A stretch of DNA of 39,767 bases from an uncultured Lachnospiraceae bacterium (GCA_947178145.1 CAMWXE010000049.1:1-39767); one strand, 5' to 3'. Counted from the first letter of the stretch, positions 1-8,840 are shown. The notes: generated by a model not told the origin, from the letters alone. Numbers and translations: made by a program.

Positions 1-1
1 T

Positions 2-33
2 ATTTCAATCCACACTCCCGCACAGGGAGTGAC
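2..33 (-). CRISPR. First (leader-proximal) repeat of a type I-C CRISPR array, cut by window edge
   Basis: On the minus strand this copy reads as a type I-C repeat. A perfect 7-bp stem (CACTCCC / GGGAGTG) with a TGTGC loop is followed by the handle TGTGGATTGAAAT. It lies just downstream of cas2 and in the direction of the operon, so the array is read leftward and continues outside the window. Exact repeat ends cannot be fixed from one copy; positions 1 and 34-36 could belong to it. The stem is what Cas5c recognises in I-C systems, and cleavage leaves an 11-nt 5' handle. Confidence 0.9.
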
Positions 34-197
34 TGCAAAAATCACATATTTTCATAAAATACGGACTTTTGTTTAAGCAATACTAACAAATTCCAGTATC
101 TCTTATTTCCTTTTTACACGATTGCTACTATTTTTTGTTACTTATTTCTGGTGCGAACCTTCCTTGTAATTTATGTGAGCTTACCGTTCGCACCGCG
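34..197 (-). promoter_or_regulatory. CRISPR leader
   Basis: AT-rich, gene-free stretch between the cas2 stop and the first repeat, the expected place of the leader that directs spacer acquisition and array transcription. It contains an inverted repeat, GGTGCGAA at 150-157 and TTCGCACC at 187-194, that can form a hairpin just after the cas2 stop. I did not find a convincing sigma-A promoter for the array. Confidence 0.7.
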
Positions 198-506
198 CTA
201 TATCATTAAAGTCCCTTCAGCATCATAGGAAGTTTTTGTTCCAAAGTGCTCAACCTTTGTCTGATATTTGTTGCCCAGATAATAAAATCTGAGGCTGTCC
301 TCCTTCTCGTTAATCAGTGACACCAGACGATCCTTTAGTAACAATAACTGGGAAGCATCAAGGATACACTCAAATACAGAGTTTTGGACACGCTGTCCAT
401 AATTCACACATTCTTTTGCGACTTTGCGGAGACGAGATTTTCCAGCCGCATCCTGAGTCGCTACATCATATGTAATCAACACTAACAATTCAACACCTGC
501 TTTCAT
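198..506 (-). CDS. cas2: CRISPR-associated endonuclease Cas2 (type I-C)
   Basis: Small ferredoxin-fold protein that forms the Cas1-Cas2 integrase with Cas1 and inserts new spacers at the leader end. The first strand LVLITYDV with its conserved aspartate, and the segments YGQRVQNSVFEC and KVEHFG, are typical of I-C Cas2. The ATG at 506 adds six residues to the usual N-terminus. The usual start would be the TTG at 486-488, with AGGTG just ahead, so the true start is uncertain. The gene follows cas1 with a gap of about 60 bases that contains a duplicate of the cas1 end. Last gene of the operon. Confidence 0.93.
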   Translation of the reverse strand: MKAGVELLVLITYDVATQDAAGKSRLRKVAKECVNYGQRVQNSVFECILDASQLLLLKDRLVSLINEKEDSLRFYYLGNKYQTKVEHFGTKTSYDAEGTLMI

Positions 507-604
507 AAAAATGGCGGATACTCGTCGATATCCCTAACTGTCTGTGATGACAATGGTACGGTTAGCACCTACTTCCATAAAAATGGCGGATACTCGTCAA
601 TATC
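493..604. repeat. Direct duplication (2 x 40 bp) at the cas1-cas2 junction
   Basis: Positions 493-532 and 565-604 match at 36 of 40 bases with an offset of 72 bp. The right copy is the live 3' end of cas1 (coding EYPPFLWK and the stop). The left copy is a relic of the same end, now sitting across the cas2 start and stopped by TGA. This looks like a short tandem duplication that has since drifted. Confidence 0.85.
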
Positions 605-1600
605 GCCCCGAATCGTCCGGGCAAGCAATAATGCCTGTACATAAGGAACCAATCCCCACTCAATTTTTTCTTTCAAATATGGGTGTGTGATTGTTTCTTT
701 TTTATGATTCTGCCACGCATTGAAAAATACTTTTCTGCCATCATCGTTTAAGAGTACCGCGTTATCTTTCTGTCTTTCAAAATGAGATGCCTGAACTGCT
801 TTTGTATTGATCAGTGTCAAAATAAACCGATCTGCCAATACAGGACGCAGCTCCTCCATCAAATCTAATGCCAGAGAGGTTCGCCCTGGCCTGTCACGAT
901 GCATAAAGCCAACATAGGGATCTAAGCCGACACTCGACAAAGCATTCGCACAATCTCCCGCAAGAACTGTGTACGCAAAGGATAAAATTGCATTGATATT
1001 GTCAAGCGGCGGTCTGCGGTTTCTTTTGGTAAATGCAAAATCCTCTTTCTGGTTTAATACCATATCATTGAATGCTGAAAAATATTGTTCTGCTGCCTTT
1101 CCCTCTATTCCACGCAGTTCGTCAAGCGCAATGACACGGTCAATCCCAGGCAGGGTTTCATACAGGGTGTTGGATACTTGCTTAAGTTTCTCAGCATCCA
1201 CGCGGTATGCATGGTCACGCAGCGTCCGCTCTATACTCCACCTGCTGTTAAACACTTTCCCGACGATCATGTTCTTCGCATAAGCAACACTGCGATTATC
1301 ATCATCCGAAATGCGATACTGCTCCTTTCGCAGCAGCACATTTCCATACTCTTTCCCGACAACTCTGGCTAAAAATGCGCCTCTCGGGGAGAAAAAACTC
1401 ATTCCTATTTTCCGTTCTGCACAGGCGCCCATTAATGCTGGGGTTGCACCCTTGTATGTAAAGCATATGATATTTTCCAATGTATGCAGCGGAAATCTTC
1501 CAAGTGTCTTTTCGCCATTCTGTATCACAATATTTTCGCCATCAAGCGTTAAATAACAACTATCTGTCATAACGTATAACGTGTTCAGTAGTTTCCGCAC
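569..1600 (-). CDS. cas1: CRISPR-associated integrase Cas1 (type I-C)
   Basis: Metal-dependent integrase subunit of the adaptation complex. The start is the GTG at 1600 (MRKLLNTLYV), because AGGAGG lies six bases upstream; a longer reading frame would put that ribosome site inside the gene. 343 aa, normal length. Expected metal ligands are visible: E166 in RGIEG, H234 in GFMHRDRPGR, and the acidic group D246-E250 in LDLMEELRP. It lies 24 bases after the cas4 stop and before cas2, the standard I-C order. All motifs are intact, so adaptation should be possible. Confidence 0.97.
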   Translation of the reverse strand: MRKLLNTLYVMTDSCYLTLDGENIVIQNGEKTLGRFPLHTLENIICFTYKGATPALMGACAERKIGMSFFSPRGAFLARVVGKEYGNVLLRKEQYRISDDDNRSVAYAKNMIVGKVFNSRWSIERTLRDHAYRVDAEKLKQVSNTLYETLPGIDRVIALDELRGIEGKAAEQYFSAFNDMVLNQKEDFAFTKRNRRPPLDNINAILSFAYTVLAGDCANALSSVGLDPYVGFMHRDRPGRTSLALDLMEELRPVLADRFILTLINTKAVQASHFERQKDNAVLLNDDGRKVFFNAWQNHKKETITHPYLKEKIEWGLVPYVQALLLARTIRGDIDEYPPFLWK

Positions 1601-1624
1601 ATTAATCCTCCTCACGGCAAATCA

Positions 1625-2287
1625 TTACAAATCCTTTGTCCTGATACCCTGCTCAATATATTCCCTCACGTTCATTGCCTTTTGCAGTCTGGGAACACAC
1701 AGATTTTCCAATGAGCACGCCCTGCACTGTTTCGTGGGCTTCCCATTGGGCGTATGCCCTCTTTTCATTAGTTCATGCATTTCCTTAGCCATCCTTTTCA
1801 CTTCTGCCCGCAAGACATCCGTAAACGCTACATGACTCCGCCTTCTGTTTTCCCCATAATACAGATATCCCTCAGGTATGCCTGTCTGGAACATTTCTTC
1901 CAGACAGACTGCCTGCGCGCAAAGCTGCAGCTCATCCGCGTTGTTCTCTTTGGGTGCTCCATGCTTGTACTCGATCGGCACCGGATTCCATTTTCCATTA
2001 TATCCAAATAACGCAATCCCGTTCTTGTTTTCATGAAATTCAACGACATCACACTGTCCGCTCAATCCAAGTTCACGGGATGAAATGCGCAGTCCTCTTA
2101 CAATCAGGAGATTCCCTCTCTTCTCAAAAGAACCCTCATCATGTGCTTTCTTATGCATCAGCTCACCCGCCGTTGTGCGATAATTCTCTGCCCACTGCTG
2201 CTCAATATGGATCATTGCCCACTGCCGTCTGCAGAATGCAAAGTGCTGAATGCCTGAGAGCATCAGATAATCTTCTTCAGCGTACAT
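1625..2287 (-). CDS. cas4: CRISPR-associated exonuclease Cas4 (type I-C)
   Basis: RecB-type nuclease with a 4Fe-4S cluster that trims prespacers and selects for the PAM during adaptation. The ATG at 2287 (MYAEEDYLML) is chosen because GAAAGGGA sits eight bases ahead, overlapping the cas7 end region; GTG and ATG codons further upstream lack a ribosome site. 220 aa. Visible residues are cluster cysteines C19 and C188, C191, C197, nuclease residues D80 (GQCDVVEF) and E106/K108 (IEYK). Sits between cas7 and cas1 as usual for I-C. Confidence 0.96.
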   Translation of the reverse strand: MYAEEDYLMLSGIQHFAFCRRQWAMIHIEQQWAENYRTTAGELMHKKAHDEGSFEKRGNLLIVRGLRISSRELGLSGQCDVVEFHENKNGIALFGYNGKWNPVPIEYKHGAPKENNADELQLCAQAVCLEEMFQTGIPEGYLYYGENRRRSHVAFTDVLRAEVKRMAKEMHELMKRGHTPNGKPTKQCRACSLENLCVPRLQKAMNVREYIEQGIRTKDL

Positions 2288-2303
2288 GGTTGACATCCCT
2301 TTC

Positions 2304-3221
2304 TTAAAGCATTTGCTCACACGTTACACCTAATGGCAGATCTTCATCCCTCACCGTAACCTCATAATCCGCAAAACACCTAGCTGCTTTTGTCTCGTCT
2401 TTACGCCTCACCACCACTTTTTCAAACAATTTAAATGCCGGGGCATTTCCAAATTCACTTTCATGCTTAAAAACAATAAGTTTTCTTACTGACATATTTC
2501 CTCTTGCAGCGGCATGATCCAGCTCAAACATATTGATTATAGCATTCCATAGCAACTCCAAGTCATCTTCATCAAATCCTGTGACCTTTCTTGCCAGATT
2601 TGCAGAAACATATCCGTCAACACGGTACAGCCCATAGGGTACAATATATTTGTGCCCAAATTCTGTATCTTTCTTCTCCGCATCACTTTCTGTAGTAATA
2701 GCCACTCGCGTAACTGTTATTTCCTGTGGAAAAATGGGATCTATCGATTTTGCAAATCCTAACTGAACTGGTCCACGTACTTGTCCAGAATTCAGTTTGT
2801 CCTTTTTGAATGTTGTCATTACTGCTCCAAAAGTACGAATATCGAAAAATTCTTTACACATAAAATCCTTAATATCAACAGAGAATTTTTTGTCTTCTTT
2901 TTTTCTTTTATCAACTTCTTTTTTTCTTGCATCATCTGACATGGATTCCGTATCTAATCCTAATGCTTTATATGCTTCTTTATCACTGCTATTCAAAGGC
3001 ACTTTATCTTTGATGTAAATTCTGTACCCATCCTCATTTTCCTTTACAGCCTCAACATAGTTTCTAATTTTACGTTTCAAACATACATCTGTCACAATTC
3101 CCTGATTCGTTTCCAAATCAATCCTTGGCATATTATCTGCATCAGGATCTCCATTTGGATTTCCATTCTTCACTTCAAAGAGTATTACAAAATCATACCT
3201 ATTTTTAATTACATTACCCAT
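2304..3221 (-). CDS. cas7: Cascade backbone protein Cas7 (Csd2, type I-C)
   Basis: RRM-fold subunit that polymerises along the crRNA to form the Cascade backbone. 305 aa. The N-terminal block VKNGNPNGDPDADNMPRID and the following VTDVCLKRKIRNYV are diagnostic of Csd2/Cas7 of subtype I-C. GGAGG lies seven bases before the ATG, and this site overlaps the end of cas8c, so the two are likely translated together. Nothing unusual in length or motifs. Confidence 0.97.
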   Translation of the reverse strand: MGNVIKNRYDFVILFEVKNGNPNGDPDADNMPRIDLETNQGIVTDVCLKRKIRNYVEAVKENEDGYRIYIKDKVPLNSSDKEAYKALGLDTESMSDDARKKEVDKRKKEDKKFSVDIKDFMCKEFFDIRTFGAVMTTFKKDKLNSGQVRGPVQLGFAKSIDPIFPQEITVTRVAITTESDAEKKDTEFGHKYIVPYGLYRVDGYVSANLARKVTGFDEDDLELLWNAIINMFELDHAAARGNMSVRKLIVFKHESEFGNAPAFKLFEKVVVRRKDETKAARCFADYEVTVRDEDLPLGVTCEQML

Positions 3222-3232
3222 TTGACAACCTC

Positions 3233-3601
3233 CTAATCATTTTCTTTATTCACTTTTTCATATCGTTTCTGAACCTGATGATAATATCCAAGCATAAATA
3301 TTCCCTGATCTTCTACAGATAATTGACTCGGAATATCTGTATGAATTTGATCCATTAAGGTATTTATTTCTTTTTCCTTTGTAATCCGCAGTCCTTCTTT
3401 CTCTCTTTTTAAAACCTTCATATAATTATTGGCCAAGCGCATCAAACGCGGAAATACCGATGCTGGTGTCCTGCTTGCCACATTGAAATAATGTTCACGA
3501 AATGTCTCCTTGTTTATTGAAATGCGCTGTACGTCCTCTAACACCGCAAACAGCCTTCCTAATACATATGGAACATATTCGGTTTCCTCATTTAGCTGCA
3601 T
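3233..3601 (-). CDS. cas11c: Cas11c small subunit from an internal start within cas8c
   Basis: In type I-C systems the small Cascade subunit Cas11c is known to be made from an internal start in cas8. Here the reading frame of cas8c holds a full ribosome site, AAAAAGGAGG, 11 bases before an in-frame ATG at 3601 (Met471 of Cas8c). The product is 122 aa, starts MQLNEETEYVPYVLGRLFAV, and is predicted helical throughout, as Cas11 is. A run this close to the ideal Shine-Dalgarno inside a coding region (codons for KKEVVST) is unlikely to be neutral. Expression is inferred, not shown. Confidence 0.8.
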   Translation of the reverse strand: MQLNEETEYVPYVLGRLFAVLEDVQRISINKETFREHYFNVASRTPASVFPRLMRLANNYMKVLKREKEGLRITKEKEINTLMDQIHTDIPSQLSVEDQGIFMLGYYHQVQKRYEKVNKEND

Positions 3602-5011
3602 AGTACTTACTACCTCCTTTTTATCTGGATGATTCTGCATAATATATGCTTTGATCATTGCTGCACGATTCCTATTTACAGCAGACTTACTTTGACATAT
3701 CTCCGCATGAATCCTGTTCAATATACTGATATATATGACAAATGGATACCGTCTGTTAAATAATATTGCATTCAACAGAGATTTCTCAATTCCTTTCATG
3801 GATTGAGAATTTTCTTTATTGCCTGTCTGCTTTCTTGTCATTGCATTCAAAATATCATGAACAGATGGGTACTTTTTTTGCTCGTATACTGGACTCTGTA
3901 TTGATAGTCTGTCATAATGCTGCCTCAAATTTACCACTAACTCCTTAAAGGTGCTGTTGTAAAAAAGACTGACTGAAATTCTTCCATTGTTAGGTGTCAT
4001 TCCTAAAATATAAAACTCCGTCTCCGGTTTCAGTTCCAAATTACTATAATTGTAATGCTTCCCTTGGGAAATTGCATTCATGATATAAAGCAATTTATCC
4101 TCCTCTGGTTTTTCCGTATTTCCCAGAAATTCTTCCATAAAATGCATATATCCAGTTTCATTTTCTTTTGTTGCAGCCCAAAACGCTATAGTGATATCTC
4201 CCATGTACCTGCAATGAATTTTGTTAGAAAGCAAATAGTTTAATGTCTTTCCATAGGCATTAGCGGCATATTCAGATATTGGTGCATTTTCACCTTGTTC
4301 TTTTCCATATGACTCAAAAGCGCTCGCATTAAATGACACCAGTTTAGGCTGTGTTCCTTCAATACCTTTGATTACCGGATGTAATTTAGCAATCGGTGCC
4401 ATATTGCCTGTGACCAAACATCTGCTGACGCTCTGACTCGATATTGTTTCGCAATGCTTATCCCAAATGTCTTGAATCTCATTGTCATCTAATATGTATT
4501 TACCAGTTTCATATGATCTAAAAACCATATTTCCTGCCTTTAAGATTCTTCCCCAGTCTACATTAAGCTGCTCTTTATCTCTTTCAAAATTCCAACTATC
4601 AAAAAATCGGCAAACGCTCTGAGCTAATACACAGTTTGAATTTTGTAGTATTTTATTATGATAATCCACTGCCGCCTTATGATAATTATCTGCCTGATAT
4701 CTGTTTTTTTCATCTTCATCTGGTTTTCCCGAAAGCTGCCATGCACCCAACAAATATTTTGCATTATCGCACATAAAATATGGAGGAGGAACTTTGCCCG
4801 ATCTGCCATTGTGGGCTGGTACTATCATCTGAACTGAATTTTCTTTACTTTTGTTAGGAACGCTGTTCATCAAAGAACCGATACTCTTCACTTCACCTGC
4901 CCTATCAATTGTAATAACATATCCAACATCTGCCCTTACCCATCCCTCCTTTTCTATTTCATTTCTCTCAAGAAGTATTTCATAATAGTCCACCAAAGAT
5001 TTAAGAATCAT
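3233..5011 (-). CDS. cas8c: Cascade large subunit Cas8c (Csd1), also encodes Cas11c at its 3' end
   Basis: Large subunit of I-C Cascade, which recognises the PAM and recruits Cas3. 592 aa, usual length for Csd1, with the typical start MILKSLVDYYEILLERNEI and internal segment EFYILGMTPNNGRISVSLFY. The ATG overlaps the cas5c stop as ATGA, so translation is coupled. The last 122 codons can be read separately from an internal start (see Cas11c entry). The protein has no visible catalytic motif, as expected. Confidence 0.96.
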   Translation of the reverse strand: MILKSLVDYYEILLERNEIEKEGWVRADVGYVITIDRAGEVKSIGSLMNSVPNKSKENSVQMIVPAHNGRSGKVPPPYFMCDNAKYLLGAWQLSGKPDEDEKNRYQADNYHKAAVDYHNKILQNSNCVLAQSVCRFFDSWNFERDKEQLNVDWGRILKAGNMVFRSYETGKYILDDNEIQDIWDKHCETISSQSVSRCLVTGNMAPIAKLHPVIKGIEGTQPKLVSFNASAFESYGKEQGENAPISEYAANAYGKTLNYLLSNKIHCRYMGDITIAFWAATKENETGYMHFMEEFLGNTEKPEEDKLLYIMNAISQGKHYNYSNLELKPETEFYILGMTPNNGRISVSLFYNSTFKELVVNLRQHYDRLSIQSPVYEQKKYPSVHDILNAMTRKQTGNKENSQSMKGIEKSLLNAILFNRRYPFVIYISILNRIHAEICQSKSAVNRNRAAMIKAYIMQNHPDKKEVVSTMQLNEETEYVPYVLGRLFAVLEDVQRISINKETFREHYFNVASRTPASVFPRLMRLANNYMKVLKREKEGLRITKEKEINTLMDQIHTDIPSQLSVEDQGIFMLGYYHQVQKRYEKVNKEND

Positions 5012-5664
5012 TTCAACACCTCGCAGTTTTTCAAGTTCAGTTTTCCATCCTCTAGCACTGCACGAAAGAACATTGGCTCTATACCACTTTCTCCGTCAAA
5101 ATCCAGGTCATAAAGCATATATCCGAGATCTTTTTTGCCCTTATAGGCTGTTGGAACTATTTTCTTATTATCCCATATCCGAAAAGATGCTGGAAATTCC
5201 CTGACTCCTAAATATGGCATATGAAAACATTGCCCTTTTTCTAATCTCCTTCTTATGATGTCTTGAAATTTTCCTGGATTATCACTCTCGTTTGCCCGTT
5301 CAGTCATTTCAAAGTGTGCTTCAATTACATATCGAACATCTTTTAAGACCAGTGCGGCGCGTTGAACAATAACATCTGATGTATAAATATATAGTTTATC
5401 TGTTCTTCCTTTTTTCATTGCATTCTTTACACTATCAGCACTTATTTTTTCTTTTACTTCATTTCTTCGAACATTGGCAGTCTTGATCGGATTACAGACA
5501 TATATACCATCAATATAGTATTTCAACCCCGGATGCCAGTATATTGCTTCCATAATACCTCTTGCCGCAGACGGTGTTATACAATCATAAGTAACTCGTT
5601 CCGTTTTGAATTCCGGTCGATTAAATGCCGCATAGTCACCCCAAACTTCAAACATAATTGACAT
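5008..5664 (-). CDS. cas5c: Cas5c (Cas5d), crRNA-processing endoribonuclease of type I-C
   Basis: In I-C systems, which lack Cas6, Cas5c cuts the repeat below its hairpin and stays on the 5' handle in Cascade. 218 aa with the family blocks FEVWGDYAAFNRPEFKTERV near the start, PSAARGIMEAIYW, and FHMPYLGVREFPASF in the C-terminal half. GGGAGG lies seven bases before ATG. It follows cas3 by 17 bases and overlaps cas8c by four. Because the upstream crRNA-like RNA carries the same handle, Cas5c is the likely protein to process or hold it. Confidence 0.96.
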   Translation of the reverse strand: MSIMFEVWGDYAAFNRPEFKTERVTYDCITPSAARGIMEAIYWHPGLKYYIDGIYVCNPIKTANVRRNEVKEKISADSVKNAMKKGRTDKLYIYTSDVIVQRAALVLKDVRYVIEAHFEMTERANESDNPGKFQDIIRRRLEKGQCFHMPYLGVREFPASFRIWDNKKIVPTAYKGKKDLGYMLYDLDFDGESGIEPMFFRAVLEDGKLNLKNCEVLK

Positions 5665-5681
5665 TTTATAGCCTCCCTTCC

Positions 5682-8600
5682 TTATACTATTGTTGCTCCA
5701 TTACTTTTCTCATAGTGCAAACCTATTTCCTTTGAATACAATGACATATCCTGCAATACAGCAACTCCTTCAATCGCTTCATATGCACAATTATCATAGA
5801 GCAACGCATCATACTCATTATTATATAGATTGATAGAATATACCCCCAACTTCCTCAATGTTTCTTTAAAATTATCTCCATTATTTATTTGGAATTGCAG
5901 CTTTGCAGCCAGTTTTTGGGCTTCTGTATCGATTGGTATCACCAACATTTTTGTATTGGAATCGATAAAATGAAATGTTTCTGCAATCTTTTTAAATGGC
6001 ATCTGAATTCCATCTATTCCTTTTTCAAATCCATCAATTACATGATATTGATCCAGTAACTCCATATCCAGAGATTGTAGACTTGAAAAATAATACTGTA
6101 TCGCTTCAAGATCATCATACTTTCCATACTTCCGAAAAGTTTCTTCTGTTATTGCTACATTCTTTTCCAACATTGAAGGTATTTGTTGTAATCTGAAAAC
6201 ATAAACCTTACTATTTTCATATTTTTCTTTTCCCTCACGGTTGCATCTTCCAGCTGCCTGAATAATAGAATCAACCCCTGCAATTTCTCGAAATACCACC
6301 GGGAAACTAATATCTACTCCGGCTTCAATAAGGGATGTTGACACCACTCTGCACTCTCTATTATCTATTAAGAATTCCCTAATCTTATCAAGTGTCATCT
6401 TTCGGTCAAACGGAGTCATATATGTTGATAAATGAAACCTTCCCTCTCTGGGCAATTTTTCATACAAGTTCTGAGCATTCTGCTTTGTATTCAAAATTGT
6501 AAGAACTTGTTTTGCCGCCTCCATATTGTCGATCAAAATTCCTTCATCTGTTTGTCCTAAGTTTTCAATTTTTGCACGCTTTAAAATTTGAAATAGACTC
6601 TCGTAATCTGTACAAATCTCTCTCAAGTTCATTGGCTTTAGCCATTTGCTAAGAGCAGGCTGCGTTGCCGTACATAATACTACCGTTGATCCGTAATGCT
6701 TCACTAGGTTTTGCATAGCTTTTATGCATGGCATTAAACAATTGAGTGGGATCATTTGAACCTCATCAAATATAATTACGCTGTTGGCAATATTATGAAG
6801 CTTTCGACATTGTGAAACCCTGTTCGAATATAAAGATTCAAAGAATTGAACATTCGTCGTTACAATTATCGGAGCATCCCAGTTTTCGACGGACAGTTTA
6901 TGTTGTTCATTTTCCGTATCCACTATTGCATTACTATAATGGGGCATTACATTCTGCTCATTATCCTTATCTAAAATATCTCTAAAAACGTTTACGCTTT
7001 GATCAATGATACTAGTATAAGGTATTACATAAATTATCCTGTCCATACCATTCGTTTGTGCATGTGTTAAAGCAAACGACAGCGATGATACAGTTTTCCC
7101 GCCTCCTGTTGGGACAGTTAAACTATATATCCCTCTTTCTTCCATTCCTGCCTTCAAGCATTTTTTTAAAACATTGGTCCGGACTTTATTGATCTTCGAA
7201 ACTTCACCATTCACGTCAAGCCATGGTTTTATATATCTGATAAGCCTTTCATATAACATTTCAATCGAGCAATATTTCCCTCGAACGATTTTACCACCGG
7301 ACATGAATTTTTCTGTGTCGAGGAAATCGGCATCAACAAGCGAAGAAAATAGCATTCGAGTAAAAAAAGATAAATCATATGCTGATAGTCCCTGTTTCGG
7401 ATCGGCAACTTCCTTTAATTCAATTTCAGTCTTATAATCGATATATGGTTCTATGACTCTATTTTTTATTCGTTCTATCAGATTACTACTTGTAAAGTCG
7501 CTTCCATTCGGAATTCCCCCATGGTGTCCCGCTATCGCAAAAGCTCCTGACAGCATCTTTCTTTTCTGTAATTCCCGCACTCCGGCAGTAGAATGGTCTA
7601 CTGATAAATTCAAATCTCCTCTAATTTTTTGCTGAAACTTTTCAGAATATTTTCCAATATCATGTGCCATTCCAACCTGGTACGCATACGCCTGTATATC
7701 TGTATCCGAAAAACTATAGTTTTTGCAAAAAGTTGAAGCCAATCTTGCAACTCCCTCTAAATGAGCACTGATACTTTGTTCATTACTTCCACTAATATGC
7801 GCAACTTTATCATTGCCACTCTCTCCCTCATCTGAAAATCGAATATGTTTCTCCCATTCTTGAGAATCCGGCAAAACCTTCTTAAAAGCCTCTGGTAGTT
7901 CCTGTGTTAGCCTATACTCGCTTACTCCAATAGGCTTACTCATATCCTTTAACGCATACTCTGCCACCACCTTATTCTTATCCCTGCATAAGATTAAACC
8001 AATCGACGGATTATCTTTTTCTGATTTAAGCTGTTCATCCACAACAGACAGATAAAAGTTCATTTTTCCAGCATACTCTGGTATAAATTTTTTCATTTTC
8101 AACTCAATCACTACATAGCAGTGAAGAACAGTATTGTAAAACAAAAGATCCGGAAAGAACTCTTCCTCTCCAACTTTAAGCAGCTTTTGATGCCCCATAT
8201 AGGCAAATCCTGAACCCATTTCCAACAAAAAACTAGTAATATGCCTTACCAGTTCATTCTCAATATCCCGTTCTATCATTCCCTCACGTATTTCTACAAA
8301 ATCAAAAATATATGGGTCCTTCATTGTCTCAATCGCCAGTTCACTTTGCGGTTCCGGGAGACGCCGCGCGAAATTTTGCACTTTTTCAGGATTTGTCTGC
8401 CTTTCCATAAGCCGCCCTGCAATTTGAAATTCGAGCACATCAACCGACCATGCATTTTCAATTGCCTTCGTACCATACCACCTTCGCGCTTCCATGTCAT
8501 GCAGCTTTTCCAGCAAAACAAGATTGTGTGACCATGTCAATTTTGCAGACACAGTCTGCAAAAAGTCTTGATCATTGATTTCTTTTGCAAACTTTTTCAT

Positions 8601-8840
8601 ATATCGAAGGTTTCTTGCTGAAAAACCTTTTACTTTTGGGGAATCCAGTCGAATTTCTTTCGCCAGGGTATCAATAAAAGAATTTCCATACTGTACCTGC
8701 TCATTCAATCCCTTTCCGATATTCCAATAAAGCTGAATCATTTCACTATTTACTTTAACCATTGCACTGTACTGCGCCTGACGGACTTTGTTCTTTATCT
8801 CTTCAACTAAATTTTTATAGTCATTATTTTCTGGTAACAT
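5682..8840 (-). CDS. cas3: YhcG (DUF1016) PD-(D/E)XK nuclease fused to Cas3 helicase-nuclease
   Basis: One uninterrupted frame of 1052 aa. Residues 1-335 are a complete YhcG/DUF1016 protein: N-terminal helical domain (LYWNIGKGL at 37-45), then a PD-(D/E)XK nuclease domain with P230-D231 and E246-L-K248. Residues 345-1052 are a complete Cas3 (708 aa): HD nuclease with H360, H393-D394, D415-H416, H439-H440; helicase motifs TGGGKT (578-583), DEVQ (692-695), TAT (724-726), and QAAGRCNR (861-868). Cas3 unwinds and degrades DNA marked by Cascade; YhcG proteins are predicted DNA nucleases, partly linked to restriction-type defence. The start at 8840 is chosen for GAGG eight bases ahead; an ATG 18 codons upstream has no ribosome site. 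No in-frame ATG, GTG or TTG exists at the natural Cas3 start, so the fusion must be the product. First gene of the cas operon. Confidence 0.95.
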   Translation of the reverse strand: MLPENNDYKNLVEEIKNKVRQAQYSAMVKVNSEMIQLYWNIGKGLNEQVQYGNSFIDTLAKEIRLDSPKVKGFSARNLRYMKKFAKEINDQDFLQTVSAKLTWSHNLVLLEKLHDMEARRWYGTKAIENAWSVDVLEFQIAGRLMERQTNPEKVQNFARRLPEPQSELAIETMKDPYIFDFVEIREGMIERDIENELVRHITSFLLEMGSGFAYMGHQKLLKVGEEEFFPDLLFYNTVLHCYVVIELKMKKFIPEYAGKMNFYLSVVDEQLKSEKDNPSIGLILCRDKNKVVAEYALKDMSKPIGVSEYRLTQELPEAFKKVLPDSQEWEKHIRFSDEGESGNDKVAHISGSNEQSISAHLEGVARLASTFCKNYSFSDTDIQAYAYQVGMAHDIGKYSEKFQQKIRGDLNLSVDHSTAGVRELQKRKMLSGAFAIAGHHGGIPNGSDFTSSNLIERIKNRVIEPYIDYKTEIELKEVADPKQGLSAYDLSFFTRMLFSSLVDADFLDTEKFMSGGKIVRGKYCSIEMLYERLIRYIKPWLDVNGEVSKINKVRTNVLKKCLKAGMEERGIYSLTVPTGGGKTVSSLSFALTHAQTNGMDRIIYVIPYTSIIDQSVNVFRDILDKDNEQNVMPHYSNAIVDTENEQHKLSVENWDAPIIVTTNVQFFESLYSNRVSQCRKLHNIANSVIIFDEVQMIPLNCLMPCIKAMQNLVKHYGSTVVLCTATQPALSKWLKPMNLREICTDYESLFQILKRAKIENLGQTDEGILIDNMEAAKQVLTILNTKQNAQNLYEKLPREGRFHLSTYMTPFDRKMTLDKIREFLIDNRECRVVSTSLIEAGVDISFPVVFREIAGVDSIIQAAGRCNREGKEKYENSKVYVFRLQQIPSMLEKNVAITEETFRKYGKYDDLEAIQYYFSSLQSLDMELLDQYHVIDGFEKGIDGIQMPFKKIAETFHFIDSNTKMLVIPIDTEAQKLAAKLQFQINNGDNFKETLRKLGVYSINLYNNEYDALLYDNCAYEAIEGVAVLQDMSLYSKEIGLHYEKSNGATIV

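Noticed and set aside
150..194. Inverted repeat in the CRISPR leader taken as a terminator of the cas operon
   Set aside because: The arms are 29 bases apart and no T-run follows; it is listed only as a leader feature.
969..1556. Rightward frames opposite cas1
   Set aside because: They are shadows of cas1 without ribosome sites or recognisable protein pattern. The same holds for frames opposite deaD, DUF2264, GH88, GH2 and the kinase-NACHT gene.
1601..1615. Longer Cas1 from the GTG at 1615
   Set aside because: It would place the AGGAGG ribosome site inside the gene; MRKLLNTLYV at 1600 is the family's normal start.
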